This document shows, in pieces, positions 54,430-63,802 of a stretch of 64,000 bases of DNA. This DNA is from Planotetraspora silvatica (lineage in GTDB: Bacteria > Actinomycetota > Actinomycetes > Streptosporangiales > Streptosporangiaceae): contig NZ_BOOQ01000002.1 in the NCBI RefSeq assembly GCF_016863315.1, forward strand, positions 248,001 through 312,000, in the 5' to 3' direction. Positions within the stretch are counted from its first letter, which is position 1, and each line of letters starts with the position of its first letter. Position numbers and translations under genes: made by a program. Under the pieces are notes generated by a model, which saw only the letters and a program-made list of their open reading frames with translations, was not told the origin of the DNA and ran no database searches.

Positions 54430-55584
54430 GTGACGATCGCTGAGACCGGACTTCCGCTGTTCGTCCTGGGCCAGGGCACCGACCCGCACAGCGAGCGTGG
54501 CGTGGACTGCCCGGGTGATCTCCCGTCCGCGTCCGATCCGGCTCTGGTGGAACGCGCTCGCGTGGCCAGGGAACGGCTCGGCGACCGCGTGTTCGTGCTT
54601 GGGCACCACTATCAGCGCGACGAGGTCATCCAGTTCGCGGATGTGACCGGAGACTCGTTCAAACTCGCCCGTGACGCGGCCGCGCGCCCCGGCGCGGAGT
54701 ACATCGTGTTCTGCGGCGTGCACTTCATGGCCGAGTCGGCGGACATCCTGACCGGCGACGCGCAGAAGGTCGTCCTCCCCGATCTGGCCGCGGGCTGCTC
54801 GATGGCCGACATGGCGACCTTCACCCAGGTCGAGGACTGCTGGGACGCGCTGGAGGACGCCGGGATCGCCGAGCGGGTGGTCCCGATCACCTACATGAAC
54901 TCCAGCGCGGACATCAAAGCCTTCTGCGGACGGCACGGGGGCGCCGTGTGCACCTCCTCCAACGCCAGGCGGGCGCTGGAATGGGCCTTCGAGCAGGGTG
55001 AGAAGGTCCTCTTCCTGCCCGACCAGCATCTCGGGCGCAACACCGCCGTGCTGGAGATGGGGCTCTCCCTGGACGACTGCGTCGTCTACAACCCCCACCG
55101 CCCCAACGGCGGGCTCACCCGGGAGCAGCTCGAGAACGCCAAGATGATCCTGTGGAAGGGCCACTGCTCGGTCCACGGCAGGTTCACGGCCGACTGCGTC
55201 GACGAGGTGCGCGCCCGCATCCCGGGCGTCAACGTGCTCGTGCACCCCGAGTGCCGCCACGAGGTCGTGACGAAGGCCGACTACGTGGGGTCGACGGAGT
55301 ACATCATCCGGACGCTGCAGGAGGCCCCGGCCGGTTCCTCGTGGGCCGTCGGCACCGAGCTGAACCTGGTCAAGCGCCTCGGCCAGATGTTCCCGGACAA
55401 GACGGTCACCTTCCTCGACCGGACCGTGTGTTACTGCTCGACCATGAACCGGATCGACCTGCCTCACCTGGTCTGGGCGCTGGAGTCACTGGCCGCCGGG
55501 GAGGTCGTCAACCAGATCACCGTCGACCCCGACACCACGCACTGGGCGAAGGTCGCGCTCGACCGGATGCTGGCACTTCCGTAA
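54430..55584 (+). CDS. nadA: Quinolinate synthase
   Basis: The 384-residue enzyme condenses iminoaspartate and DHAP to quinolinate in NAD synthesis. It has the long-form NadA pattern with cluster cysteines in IVFCGVHFMAESAD, KGHCSVHGRF and TVCYCSTMNR, plus VLGHHYQRDEVIQ and VHPECRHEV. GTG 54430 (VTIAETG) follows AAGGGGG; an in-frame GTG at 54421 and ATG 54382 are less likely. Monocistronic; no nadB or nadC nearby. Confidence 0.92.
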   Translation: MTIAETGLPLFVLGQGTDPHSERGVDCPGDLPSASDPALVERARVARERLGDRVFVLGHHYQRDEVIQFADVTGDSFKLARDAAARPGAEYIVFCGVHFMAESADILTGDAQKVVLPDLAAGCSMADMATFTQVEDCWDALEDAGIAERVVPITYMNSSADIKAFCGRHGGAVCTSSNARRALEWAFEQGEKVLFLPDQHLGRNTAVLEMGLSLDDCVVYNPHRPNGGLTREQLENAKMILWKGHCSVHGRFTADCVDEVRARIPGVNVLVHPECRHEVVTKADYVGSTEYIIRTLQEAPAGSSWAVGTELNLVKRLGQMFPDKTVTFLDRTVCYCSTMNRIDLPHLVWALESLAAGEVVNQITVDPDTTHWAKVALDRMLALP

Positions 55585-55598
55585 GGATCGGCCGGCCT

Positions 55599-55626
55599 CG
55601 CCGTACGGGGACGTCCCCGTACGGCG
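55599..55626. terminator. Bidirectional palindrome between nadA and pspAB
   Basis: A 28-bp perfect palindrome (half site CGCCGTACGGGGAC) sits between converging genes and should terminate both. Confidence 0.8.
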
Positions 55627-55634
55627 GGGCGGGG

Positions 55635-56183
55635 TCACAGGCCGGGGGCGCCCCAGACGGGGAACCAGCGGGACAGGTCGGACTCGATCTTGAGCTCGCC
55701 GGCCAGGACGCCGCGCACCTGCAGCTCCAGGGCGTTGTCACGCTGCGTGCCGCGCGCCGGGGCGAAGGGGTAGAAGGTGCCCTGCTTGTAGAGGTACACG
55801 ATCGCGAGCGTGCGGTCCGACGGGTCCGAGAACGTCACGATCGAGCACAACAACGACGGCCCGAAGCCCGCGGACTCCAGCGACGAGTTGACGCCGTGAA
55901 GATCGGTGACCAGGGCGGAGACGTCGGGGTTGCGCACCAGGAGCCAGGTGTACCCGTAGGTGTCCTGGGACACCTCGACCTTGCCCAGCAGTGCCTCGAC
56001 GTCCTTCTCCAGCTGCGCGAACGCGCCGCCCTCCGCGGCGCGGAACGCCACGGAACCGGCCCCTGTGGGCGTGAAGCCCGTGGCGGCCTCCAGTGTCACG
56101 GCGGCCGACGGAAGCGCGAACAGGGCGTCGAGATCCGGCTTGGCGGGCTTGGAGCGTCCGAGCAGCGTGTCGAGCCAGCCCAT
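55635..56183 (-). CDS. pspAB: PspA-associated protein PspAB
   Basis: The 182-residue protein starts MGWLDTLLGRSKPAKPDLDA and matches the PspAB family, found with PspA in actinobacteria and some other groups. Its function is unknown; a role in the envelope stress response is inferred from the operon. The start overlaps the HtpX stop by one base. Last gene of pspA-pspAA-htpX-pspAB. Confidence 0.88.
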   Translation of the reverse strand: MGWLDTLLGRSKPAKPDLDALFALPSAAVTLEAATGFTPTGAGSVAFRAAEGGAFAQLEKDVEALLGKVEVSQDTYGYTWLLVRNPDVSALVTDLHGVNSSLESAGFGPSLLCSIVTFSDPSDRTLAIVYLYKQGTFYPFAPARGTQRDNALELQVRGVLAGELKIESDLSRWFPVWGAPGL

Positions 56184-57076
56184 CAGCGACCCAGAGCGGC
56201 GGAGATCTTCGCCAGCTGGTCCAGCCGGCGCTCCAGCGACGGGTGGGTGGAGAACAGCGACGCGACGCTCTGACCAGACAGCGCGGGGGTGAAGTAGAAC
56301 GCGTTGAACGGCTGGGCCTCACGCAGGTCCCGCGTGGGGATGCGGGCGATGTCCCCACTGACCTTCACCAGAGCGCTCGCGAGGGCCGACGGACGCTGGG
56401 TGAGGTACGCCCCGGCCCGGTCGGCGGCGAGCTCGCGGTAACGGGACAGGGCCCGCGTCAGCAGGAAGCTGACGGCGTAGACGAGCGCGGACACCAGGAA
56501 GATGATCAGCCCGATGGGCGGTCCGTTGTTGCTGTCCCGGCGACCCCCGAGGCCGGTGTACAGCGCGAATCGCGTCATGAGCCCGGCCACGATGCCGAGG
56601 AACGAGGCGATGGTCATCACCGCGACGTCACGGTGGGCGACGTGCGACATCTCGTGGGCGAGAACGCCTTCGAGCTCCTGCGCGTCCAGCCTGCGCATGA
56701 TCCCCGTGGTCACGCAGACGACCGCGTTCTTCTGGTTGCGCCCGGTGGCGAAGGCGTTGGGCATGTCGGAGTCCGCGATCGCCACCCGGGGCTTGGGCAT
56801 GTCGGCCATCGCCGTGAGCCGGTCGATGATGCCGTGGAGCTCCGGCGCCTCCTGCGGGGAGACCTCCCGCCCGTGCATCGCGAACAAGGCGATCTTGTCC
56901 GAGAAGAAGTACTGCACGAGCAGGAAGCCGGCGGCGATCACCAGGACCACCACGGCCTGAACGCCGACGGCGATCAGGATGGCCATGAAGGCCACGTAGA
57001 GCAGGCCGAGCAGGAACATCGTCACGGTCATCCGCACGGACAGACCGCGGTCAGGCGCGAATCTGGTGCCGGCCAT
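56183..57076 (-). CDS. htpX: Membrane zinc metalloprotease HtpX (M48)
   Basis: The 297-residue protease has about four membrane helices and the zinc motif LAHEMSHVAHRDV plus YRELAADRAGAY (Glu as third ligand). HtpX degrades misfolded membrane proteins. Here it sits inside the Psp operon, between pspAA and pspAB, with one-base overlaps at both ends. That suggests envelope quality control jointly with PspA. Confidence 0.93.
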   Translation of the reverse strand: MAGTRFAPDRGLSVRMTVTMFLLGLLYVAFMAILIAVGVQAVVVLVIAAGFLLVQYFFSDKIALFAMHGREVSPQEAPELHGIIDRLTAMADMPKPRVAIADSDMPNAFATGRNQKNAVVCVTTGIMRRLDAQELEGVLAHEMSHVAHRDVAVMTIASFLGIVAGLMTRFALYTGLGGRRDSNNGPPIGLIIFLVSALVYAVSFLLTRALSRYRELAADRAGAYLTQRPSALASALVKVSGDIARIPTRDLREAQPFNAFYFTPALSGQSVASLFSTHPSLERRLDQLAKISAALGR

Positions 57077-57354
57077 CAGCCAGGGATGAGCCCGGTGTCA
57101 CCGAGCATCTCCCGCACCTCCTCGATCGAAGCGTCGGCGGGAGGCAGGATCAGCTCGGACGGCTCGAGCGACTCGTCAGGGAGGGCCTTGCCCACCTGAC
57201 GGACCTTCTCCAGCAGCGCGTGCAGCTTGGTCCGGAAGACTTCCTCGTCATCGGACTCGATGGCCGCCTCGAGCTCCACGTCAAGGGTGTTCAGGACGTC
57301 GATGTCGGCCGCGCCGATCTCGACCTGTCCCTCCCCCATGATGCGAACGATCAC
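57076..57354 (-). CDS. pspAA: PspA-associated protein PspAA
   Basis: The 92-residue acidic protein (VRIMGEGQVEIGAADIDVLN, DEEVFRTKLHALLEKVRQVG) matches the PspAA family. It is predicted to bind PspA and modulate it. The start overlaps the pspA stop by four bases and its stop meets htpX, all in one operon. Confidence 0.88.
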   Translation of the reverse strand: MIVRIMGEGQVEIGAADIDVLNTLDVELEAAIESDDEEVFRTKLHALLEKVRQVGKALPDESLEPSELILPPADASIEEVREMLGDTGLIPG

Positions 57355-58151
57355 AGCCCCTCCCCCTGCTGGTACTGCTGGGTCGGCTGCTGCTGCGCCG
57401 GCTGCCCGGCCTGACCCGGCTGACCGGCCTCGATCGCGCTCTTCGGCGCCGGGCCCTGGCCGAGCTCGGCCTTCATCTTGGCGATCTCGAGCTCGACGTC
57501 GGAGCCGCCGCCCATGCGGTCGAGCTCGGCCTGGATGTCGTCGCGCTGGCCGGTGAAGTCCTCGAGGGCTCCGCTGGCGAGCAGTTCGTCGATCGCACCC
57601 GCGCGCGCCTGCATCTGAGCGGTCTTGTCCTCGGCCCGCTGAATCGCCAGACCGACGTCGCCCATCTCCTCGGAGATGCCGGAGAACGCCTCGTTGATCC
57701 GCGTCTGCGCCTCGGCCGCCGTGTAGGTGGCCTTGATGGTCTCCTTCTTCGTGCGGAAGGAGTCCACCTTGGTCTGCAGCCGCTGGCTGGCGAGGGTGAG
57801 CTTCTCCTCCTCGCCCTGGAGGTTGCCGTACTGGATCCGGAGGTCGGCGATCTGCGTGTTCACGCCGTTGCGGCGGTTGAGCGCCTCGCGCGCCAGGTCC
57901 TCGCGGCCGGCCGACAGCGCCTGCCTGCCCTGGTTCTCCAGCTTGTTGGCCTGACCTTCCAGCTGGTTGATCTGCAACTCCACCCGCTTGCGGCTGGTGG
58001 CGACGTCCGCGACACCCCGACGCACCTTCTGGAGCAACTCCAGCTGCCGCTGGTAGGAGTAGTCAAGGGTTTCCCGCGGATCTTCCATCTTGTCCAAAGC
58101 CTTATTGGCCTTGGACTTGAAGATCATGGAAAGTCTCTTCATCACGCTCAT
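57351..58151 (-). CDS. pspA: Phage-shock protein PspA/IM30 family
   Basis: The ~266-residue protein is mostly coiled coil (KRLSMIFKSKANKALDKMED at the amphipathic N terminus, then long heptads to about 220). PspA binds stressed membranes and assembles into large rings. The C-terminal tail is Gln/Pro/Gly-rich. ATG 58151 (MSVMKRLSM) is taken as start, with ATG 58142 possible. Its first ~25 upstream frame residues are not conserved. First gene of the operon, divergent from DUF3043. Confidence 0.92.
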   Translation of the reverse strand: MSVMKRLSMIFKSKANKALDKMEDPRETLDYSYQRQLELLQKVRRGVADVATSRKRVELQINQLEGQANKLENQGRQALSAGREDLAREALNRRNGVNTQIADLRIQYGNLQGEEEKLTLASQRLQTKVDSFRTKKETIKATYTAAEAQTRINEAFSGISEEMGDVGLAIQRAEDKTAQMQARAGAIDELLASGALEDFTGQRDDIQAELDRMGGGSDVELEIAKMKAELGQGPAPKSAIEAGQPGQAGQPAQQQPTQQYQQGEGL

Positions 58152-58296
58152 GCGCGTCGGCCGTCCCCTTCTCAAGGTTGTGCGTGGGTGACCCCAGCCG
58201 TTCCAGCCATCCGATAAGCGGTCCAACCGCCTGGGTTCACCCTACGCATAACGCGCGAGGGCGTCACTAAGTTGCACTCCCGGTAGGCTGGGCGGC

Positions 58297-58911
58297 GTGT
58301 TCCGACGCCGTATCCAGATGCCTACGGACGACTCCCCCGTCCCTGTAGCTGATCCTAAACCCCACACGACTCCGAGCAAGGGGCGTCCCACCCCCAAGCG
58401 AAGTGAGTCACAGGGCCGACGCCGCGTGCCCATGACGGCTCCGACCAACCGCAAGGAGGCCTACCGCCTCCAGCGCGAGCGGGACAAGACGTCACGTGTC
58501 CGCGAGCGGGAGGGCCGGCTGCGTGGGGACGAGCGGTACCTTCAGCCCCGCGACCGCGGTCCGGTGCGGAAGTTCGCCCGTGACTGGGTGGATTCGCGCC
58601 GGGTCCCCTGGGCCTACGCCCTGCCGGCGATCCTCGCGCTGCTGATCCTGACGGTGATCCCGTTCCCCACGCCGATCAGGGCCTTCTTCTTCTACATCTA
58701 CAACTACTCGGTACCCGTGATGATCCTCCTGCTGCCGCTGTCGTACTTCATGGCGCTGCGGGTCAAGAAGGCGGCCGCCGAGAAGTTCCCCGACGAGAAC
58801 CTCAAGGGCATCGGCTTCTACGCCGCCATGCGGGCGCTCCAGATGCGCCCACTGCGGTACCCGAAGCCCACCGTCCGTCCCGGCGGCGTCCCCGTCCCAC
58901 CCAAGGCCTGA
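58297..58911 (+). CDS. DUF3043 family membrane protein
   Basis: The 204-residue protein has a basic, Pro/Arg-rich N-terminal half, the segment PTNRKEAYRLQRERDKTSRV, two membrane helices (WAYALPAILALLILTVIPF and SVPVMILLLPLSYFMALRV) and a basic C terminus. DUF3043 is an actinobacterial family of unknown function, often beside pspA. GTG 58297 sits 8 bases past TAGGCT (58284-58289), suggesting leaderless translation. Confidence 0.85.
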   Translation: MFRRRIQMPTDDSPVPVADPKPHTTPSKGRPTPKRSESQGRRRVPMTAPTNRKEAYRLQRERDKTSRVREREGRLRGDERYLQPRDRGPVRKFARDWVDSRRVPWAYALPAILALLILTVIPFPTPIRAFFFYIYNYSVPVMILLLPLSYFMALRVKKAAAEKFPDENLKGIGFYAAMRALQMRPLRYPKPTVRPGGVPVPPKA

Positions 58912-58975
58912 TTCCGTACGGCGGAGCACGCACTTTCTGCCACGGCACTCCTGCCACGGCTTTCCCGATCACGGC

Positions 58976-59010
58976 ACGGCGCCGGCGGCCTCCACGGCCA
59001 CCGGCGCCGT
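58976..59010 (+). terminator. Terminator of the DUF3043 gene
   Basis: ACGGCGCCGG (58976-58985) pairs with CCGGCGCCGT (59001-59010); the loop can form a nested GGCC stem. The remaining interval to 59262 shows no gene. Confidence 0.65.
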
Positions 59011-59262
59011 CGTCGTATCTGGGGCGAACCGGACCAGGCGTGATCCGACGCCGCCGTTGGCCACAAGGCGGACGTCCCCCCGCGAACCCCATCGGACCGG
59101 CCGGGTTCCATCGGCCCGAACCCCCGGGCGGGCCAAGGTGCGATCAAGTTCAGCCCTCTCCCGTGGCGTTTCACGATGATCTTCGAAGTCCCCGCCACTA
59201 CGCTCCAGGATTTGCCGTCGGATCGCTGGGGGGCGAAACGATCTCGACAAGGGGCTGAAGCA

Positions 59263-61266
59263 TTGGACACCAGCAGGCGGAAGTTCTTCGGGCTCGCGAC
59301 GGCCGTCGCCGTGGCGGGCGCCACGGCGCCGGCGACGGCCGCGAACGCGGGGCGGGCCACAGGAGTCTCCGGGACACCGGTCCCGTCCGGGACACCGGAG
59401 CCGCCCGTCGCATCCGGGACGCCCGGAGAGCCGGGAGCCGGTGAGGGGCGGGCCGGACCGGGCGGAGGGGGCCGGGACCTCGCGGGCGCGGACCGGCCGG
59501 TGACGGCCACTCTGACACCGTTCGCCGACCCCCTGTACGTCCCTCCCATGATCAGACCGGCCGGCGAGGAACTGACGATCGAGATGCGGGCCGTGGCCAA
59601 GCGCCTGCACTCGCAGCTTCCGCCGACCCGGCTGTGGACGTACGAGGGCTGCTTCCCCGGCCCGACGATCGAGGTGCGCCGCGAGCAGCGTCTGCGGGTC
59701 GCCTGGACGAACCGGATCGAGAACGAGACCGTCCCGGTGACGGCGGTGCAGGCGTTCGCCGAGGTCGGCAAGCCCACATTGCCGAACACGCTGCCCGGGA
59801 GCGGCGGCGCCGTGCCACGGGACGATGTCGCGGGGATCCCGCCCTGGCTGGTGGTCCACCTGCACGGCGCGATCACCGGGGGCGGCCAGGACGGCTGGTC
59901 GGAGAACGGGCACCTGGCGGGCGAGGTGCAGTACTCGGAGTACCTGAACAAGCAGCCCTCCGCGGCCCTGTGGTACCACGACCACGCGATGCACACCTCG
60001 ACCTGGACGTTGTTCGCCGGCCTGTTCGGCATGTACTGGATCAGGGACGAGGAGGAGGACGCGCTCGGGCTGCCGAGGGACGCGCATGAGATGCCTCTCG
60101 TCCTGTGCGACCGGAACCTGGAGACCGACTCCGCGGGCCTGCTCACCGGCCGGCTCCTGCACAAGGTGACGTTCAGGAACGAGATCCAGCGGGTCACCCG
60201 GCCGTTCGAGGGGCCGTACACGCTGGTGAACGGGATCATCTGGCCCCATCTGGACGTCGAGCCCCGCTGGTACCGGTTCCGCGTGCTGAACGCGGCCAAC
60301 TCCAGGACCTTCCGGCTGGCGCTGATCGACGAGACGACCGGCAAGCCCGTCACCGGCGCGATCAAGCAGATCGGCACCGACGGCGGCCTGCTTCACTCGC
60401 CCGTGCCGATCGAGCCCTTCCTGTCACTCGCCTCGGGCGAGCGCGCCGACGTGCTGATCGACTTCAGCGCGTACCAGGGGAAGCGCCTGCGCCTGGTCAA
60501 CACCCTCGCCGGTACGACGCCGGGCGATCCGGCGGCGGGCATCCCGTACCCGGAGGTCATGCAGTTCCGGGTCGGCCGGCCGGCCGCGGGGCGCAACCGT
60601 GAACAGGAGGGACACGGCGGCGACACCTTCGAACTGCCGCGGGTCGTCTCCCCCGGCTTCGTCCGGACCACTCACGACAGCCTCCCGGTCGACCGTACGC
60701 ACCGGATCGTGCTCACCAAGGTGGGCGGGGGCAAGCATTCGGAGATGTGGGAGATGGAGAAGGTGAACGCCGACTCCGTCGACCTCGGGACCGACGGGAT
60801 CGTCCAGCTCAAGACCGCGGACGGCAACGTCCTCACCTACAGGCGCATCGCCAACGGGCCGGACGACGTCGTCAACTACTTCGCGATGGAGGGCGCCTGG
60901 GAGCTCTGGACGTTCATCAACGCCACCGATTTCCCGCACCCGATGCACATCCACCTGATGCGCTTCCAAGCCCTTTCTCGGGATATTTACGACATCAGTG
61001 GATTCGACGCGACGATGGGCGCCACGACCAAGCCCATCGCGTACAAGCAGCCCGGGGTGCTGGAGGAGGGCGAGAAGGGCCTCAAGGACGTCATCCAGGT
61101 CGGCGTGAACGAGGTCGTCACCATCGCCGGCCGGTTCGAGGGGGCGACCGGGCGCTTCGCCTACCACTGCCACCTGCTGGAACACCAGGACGAGGGCATG
61201 ATGCGCCCGCTCGTCGTCTTCCCGCACGCGGTCATGGCGATGCGAGCAGGACACGGTCACATGTGA
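59263..61266 (+). CDS. Tat-exported multicopper oxidase (bilirubin oxidase/CotA-like)
   Basis: The enzyme oxidises phenolic or metal substrates with reduction of O2 to water. All copper motifs are present: HLHGA, WYHDHAMHTS, HPMHIHLMRF and HCHLLEHQDEGMM (type 1 Cu with Met). The N terminus TSRRKFFGLATAVAVAG is a Tat signal, followed by a ~60-residue Gly/Pro/Thr-rich linker. TTG 59263 is chosen since AAGGGG lies about 9 bases upstream; ATG 59176 would add 29 residues before the twin arginine. About 667 residues. The next gene starts 26 bases after its stop. Confidence 0.88.
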   Translation: MDTSRRKFFGLATAVAVAGATAPATAANAGRATGVSGTPVPSGTPEPPVASGTPGEPGAGEGRAGPGGGGRDLAGADRPVTATLTPFADPLYVPPMIRPAGEELTIEMRAVAKRLHSQLPPTRLWTYEGCFPGPTIEVRREQRLRVAWTNRIENETVPVTAVQAFAEVGKPTLPNTLPGSGGAVPRDDVAGIPPWLVVHLHGAITGGGQDGWSENGHLAGEVQYSEYLNKQPSAALWYHDHAMHTSTWTLFAGLFGMYWIRDEEEDALGLPRDAHEMPLVLCDRNLETDSAGLLTGRLLHKVTFRNEIQRVTRPFEGPYTLVNGIIWPHLDVEPRWYRFRVLNAANSRTFRLALIDETTGKPVTGAIKQIGTDGGLLHSPVPIEPFLSLASGERADVLIDFSAYQGKRLRLVNTLAGTTPGDPAAGIPYPEVMQFRVGRPAAGRNREQEGHGGDTFELPRVVSPGFVRTTHDSLPVDRTHRIVLTKVGGGKHSEMWEMEKVNADSVDLGTDGIVQLKTADGNVLTYRRIANGPDDVVNYFAMEGAWELWTFINATDFPHPMHIHLMRFQALSRDIYDISGFDATMGATTKPIAYKQPGVLEEGEKGLKDVIQVGVNEVVTIAGRFEGATGRFAYHCHLLEHQDEGMMRPLVVFPHAVMAMRAGHGHM

Positions 61267-61292
61267 CGGCGTTTGATCTAATGTGTCGGATC

Positions 61293-62294
61293 ATGGAACA
61301 CCGCCATCTCGGCCGCAGCGGTCTCATGGTCAGCGAGATCAGCTACGGCAACTGGATCACCCATGGCTCTCAGGTCGAGGAGGACGCGGCGCGCGCGTGC
61401 GTGCAGGCGGCGCTCGACGAGGGCATCACCACGTTCGACACAGCCGACGTCTACGCGGGGACGAAGGCCGAGGAGGTTCTCGGGCGGGCGCTGAAGGGCG
61501 TGCGCCGCGAATCGCTGGAGATCTTCACCAAGGTCTACTGGCCGACCGGTTCCGGCCGCAACGACCGGGGCCTGTCCCGCAAGCACATCACCGAGTCGAT
61601 CCACGGGTCGCTCCGGCGACTGCAGACCGACTACGTGGACCTCTACCAGGCCCACCGCTACGACGTCGAGACGCCTCTCGAGGAGACCCTCAAGACCTTC
61701 GACGACCTCGTACGGCAGGGCAAGATGCTGTACGTCGGGGTCAGCGAGTGGTCGGCCGAGCAGATCGCCCGGGCCGTCAAGATCGCCGATGAGATGGGCT
61801 TCGACCGGATCGTCTCCAACCAGCCGCAGTACTCCATGTTGTGGCGGGTCATCGAGGCCGAGGTCGTCCCCCTGTCCGAGAAGGAGGGGATCGGCCAGGT
61901 CGTCTTCTCGCCGATCGCGCAGGGTGTGCTCACGGGCAAGTACCAGCCCGGCCAGCCGCCGCCCGCGGGATCGCGCGCGACCGACGAGTCCGGCGGGGCC
62001 AACTTCATCAGCCGCCTGCTCCACGACGACGTGCTCGCCCGGGTCCAGGACCTCCAGCCCATCGCCGCGGACCACGGCCTCACGATGGCCCAGCTCGCCG
62101 TCGCCTGGGTGCTGCAGAACCCCAACGTCTCGTCGGCCATCGTGGGCGCGAGCCGCCCCGAGCAGGTCCGGGACAACGTCAAGGCGTCGGGCGTCACGCT
62201 CGACGCGGACGCCATGAAGAAGATCGACGAGGTCCTCGGCTCCGTGGTGGAACGCGATCCCGCCAAGACCGTGAGCCCCGCCCGGCGTCCGTAA
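61293..62294 (+). CDS. Aldo/keto reductase (Kv-beta-like)
   Basis: The 333-residue TIM-barrel oxidoreductase uses NADPH. Catalytic residues: Asp and Tyr in FDTADVYAGTKAEE, Lys in EIFTKVYWP and His in YQAHRYD. SRPEQVRDNVKASG binds the 2'-phosphate. ATG 61293 has a TAATGT -10 (61279-61284) 8 bases upstream, so it is probably leaderless and independent of the oxidase gene. The substrate is unknown. Confidence 0.9.
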   Translation: MEHRHLGRSGLMVSEISYGNWITHGSQVEEDAARACVQAALDEGITTFDTADVYAGTKAEEVLGRALKGVRRESLEIFTKVYWPTGSGRNDRGLSRKHITESIHGSLRRLQTDYVDLYQAHRYDVETPLEETLKTFDDLVRQGKMLYVGVSEWSAEQIARAVKIADEMGFDRIVSNQPQYSMLWRVIEAEVVPLSEKEGIGQVVFSPIAQGVLTGKYQPGQPPPAGSRATDESGGANFISRLLHDDVLARVQDLQPIAADHGLTMAQLAVAWVLQNPNVSSAIVGASRPEQVRDNVKASGVTLDADAMKKIDEVLGSVVERDPAKTVSPARRP

Positions 62295-62299
62295 CCCCG

Positions 62300-62506
62300 T
62301 CAGGCCTGGCGCAGGGACATCCCCGCATATTCGACGCGCTCGTCCTCCATGAGCGTGACCTGCTCGACACCGGTCTCGAGCAGGTCGCGCCAGGTCTCTC
62401 CCAGCCACGACTCGGCGTCGGCCTGGCTGGGGAAGATCTCACGCGGCAGCGGGCGGTCCGTCAGCTCGCCGCCCTTAGCGTCCTCGTAACGCCAACGCCA
62501 TGTCAT
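62300..62506 (-). CDS. Small conserved hypothetical protein, 68 residues
   Basis: The acidic, Trp-rich small protein (MTWRWRYEDAKGGELTD, DAESWLGETWRDLLETGVEQ, VTLMEDERVEYAGMSLRQA) is convergent with the aldo/keto reductase gene. Its composition and ordered pattern suggest a real, folded actinobacterial protein; function unknown. Confidence 0.78.
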   Translation of the reverse strand: MTWRWRYEDAKGGELTDRPLPREIFPSQADAESWLGETWRDLLETGVEQVTLMEDERVEYAGMSLRQA

Positions 62507-62665
62507 GCCCGCACGCCCTTTCCGGCCGTCCTCACCACGTGGGTCTCCCCCCGCGGGATGCAGCCGACCCTATATCGGCGTGGGCTCGGCGGGGGGCGAG
62601 GCGCGTGCCGGGAACGTCGGTGCGCGGCGCTAAGGTCGGGCACCTCGTGAGGAACCGGAGGTCGC

Positions 62666-63727
62666 GTGGAGGTCTATCTGGAGGGCACGGCCGGGCCCGA
62701 GGGCTGGCCCGCTCCCGGCTGCGGATGCGCGTCCTGCGGACGCCTGGCCCCCGGGCACCGCGGACCGGCGTCGATCCTCCTCGACGGTCATCCATGGCTT
62801 CCCGGTCAGGCGCCGCCCGAGGGTTACGCGGTGAGGCGGGGTCCCGACGGCGACGAGATCATCGCGCCCGACGGAGGGCGCCTCCTCCATTCCACCGCCT
62901 CCCGGCGGCCCGGCTCGCGGCCGCACGCGCCCGAGCCCTTCGATCTGGTGCTCATCGACCTCCTCGACCGGCCGGAACGCCTCGGCGACCTGCGCCGTCG
63001 CGGGCTGGTGTCCCCTCACACACAGGTGGTCGCCGTGGGCGTCGACCATCGCGTCACCTCGGAGGCCGAGCTGGCCAGGAGGCTCGCGTTCTGGGACGCG
63101 AGAGCCGTACCCGACGGAACCTCGCTCGGCGTCGTCGCCCATGGCCCGCCGGACGAGACTCCTCCCCGCCCCCGTGGCCGCACGCTGCTGCTCGGCGGCT
63201 CCCGTTCGGGCAAGTCGGCGGAGGCCGAGTTACGCGTGGCCGCCGACCCCGACGTGACCTATGTCGCGACGGGGCCATCGGGCGGCGACGACCCGTCCTG
63301 GCTGGCCCGGGTGAAGGCCCATCGGGAGCGCCGGCCCGCGCATTGGCGGACGGTGGAGACCATCGACCTCGCCCCCCTGCTCGCGGACCCGCCGGGCACG
63401 CTCCTGATCGACGGGCTCGGGACCTGGCTGGCGGCGGTCTTCGACGAGTGCGGCGCGTGGCCCGGACAGCCCGGCTCCGCGGACGAGTCCGAGGTTCCCG
63501 CGGCCGACCGAGTCGCCCGGCGTTGCGACGATCTCGTGGCGGCCTGGCGGCGGGCGCCCGGCCGGGTGGTGGCGGTGAGCGACGAGGTCGGGCTCGGGGT
63601 GATCCCCGCCACCGCGAGCGGCCGGCTGTTCCGCGACGCGCTCGGCCGGCTCAACCAGCGGCTCGCGCAGGAATCGGAGGACGTGGCTCTGGTCGTCGCG
63701 GGACGGGTGCTGTCGCTGCCGCTCTGA
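62666..63727 (+). CDS. cobU: CobU fusion: adenosylcobinamide kinase/guanylyltransferase
   Basis: The C-terminal half (about residues 170-353) is CobU: P-loop LLLGGSRSGKSAEAEL, YVATGPSGGDDPSWLARVKAHRERRPAHW and SDEVGLGVIPATASGRLFRDALGRLNQ. It phosphorylates adenosylcobinamide and attaches GMP in cobalamin assembly. The N-terminal ~165 residues (CGCASCGRLAPGHRGPASIL) look like a truncated metallo-beta-lactamase-fold segment, a known actinobacterial arrangement of unknown role. GTG 62666 has CGGAGG 5 bases upstream. First gene of a cobU-cobS run; its 3' end is tandemly duplicated. Confidence 0.9.
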   Translation: MEVYLEGTAGPEGWPAPGCGCASCGRLAPGHRGPASILLDGHPWLPGQAPPEGYAVRRGPDGDEIIAPDGGRLLHSTASRRPGSRPHAPEPFDLVLIDLLDRPERLGDLRRRGLVSPHTQVVAVGVDHRVTSEAELARRLAFWDARAVPDGTSLGVVAHGPPDETPPRPRGRTLLLGGSRSGKSAEAELRVAADPDVTYVATGPSGGDDPSWLARVKAHRERRPAHWRTVETIDLAPLLADPPGTLLIDGLGTWLAAVFDECGAWPGQPGSADESEVPAADRVARRCDDLVAAWRRAPGRVVAVSDEVGLGVIPATASGRLFRDALGRLNQRLAQESEDVALVVAGRVLSLPL

Positions 63728-63790
63728 ACCGGGCCGTCACGGTCGGTAGGACGGGTGCTGCCGCCCTGAACCGGGCCGTCCCGGTCAGTA
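63701..63790 (+). repeat. Tandem duplication of the cobU 3' end
   Basis: 63701-63748 (GGACGGGTGCTG...GGTCGGTA) is repeated as 63749-63790, with six bases missing and a few substitutions. The first copy spans the cobU stop codon; the second abuts the cobS promoter (TACGAT at 63789-63794). Confidence 0.85.
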
Positions 63791-63802
63791 CGATCGTCTG
63801 TT

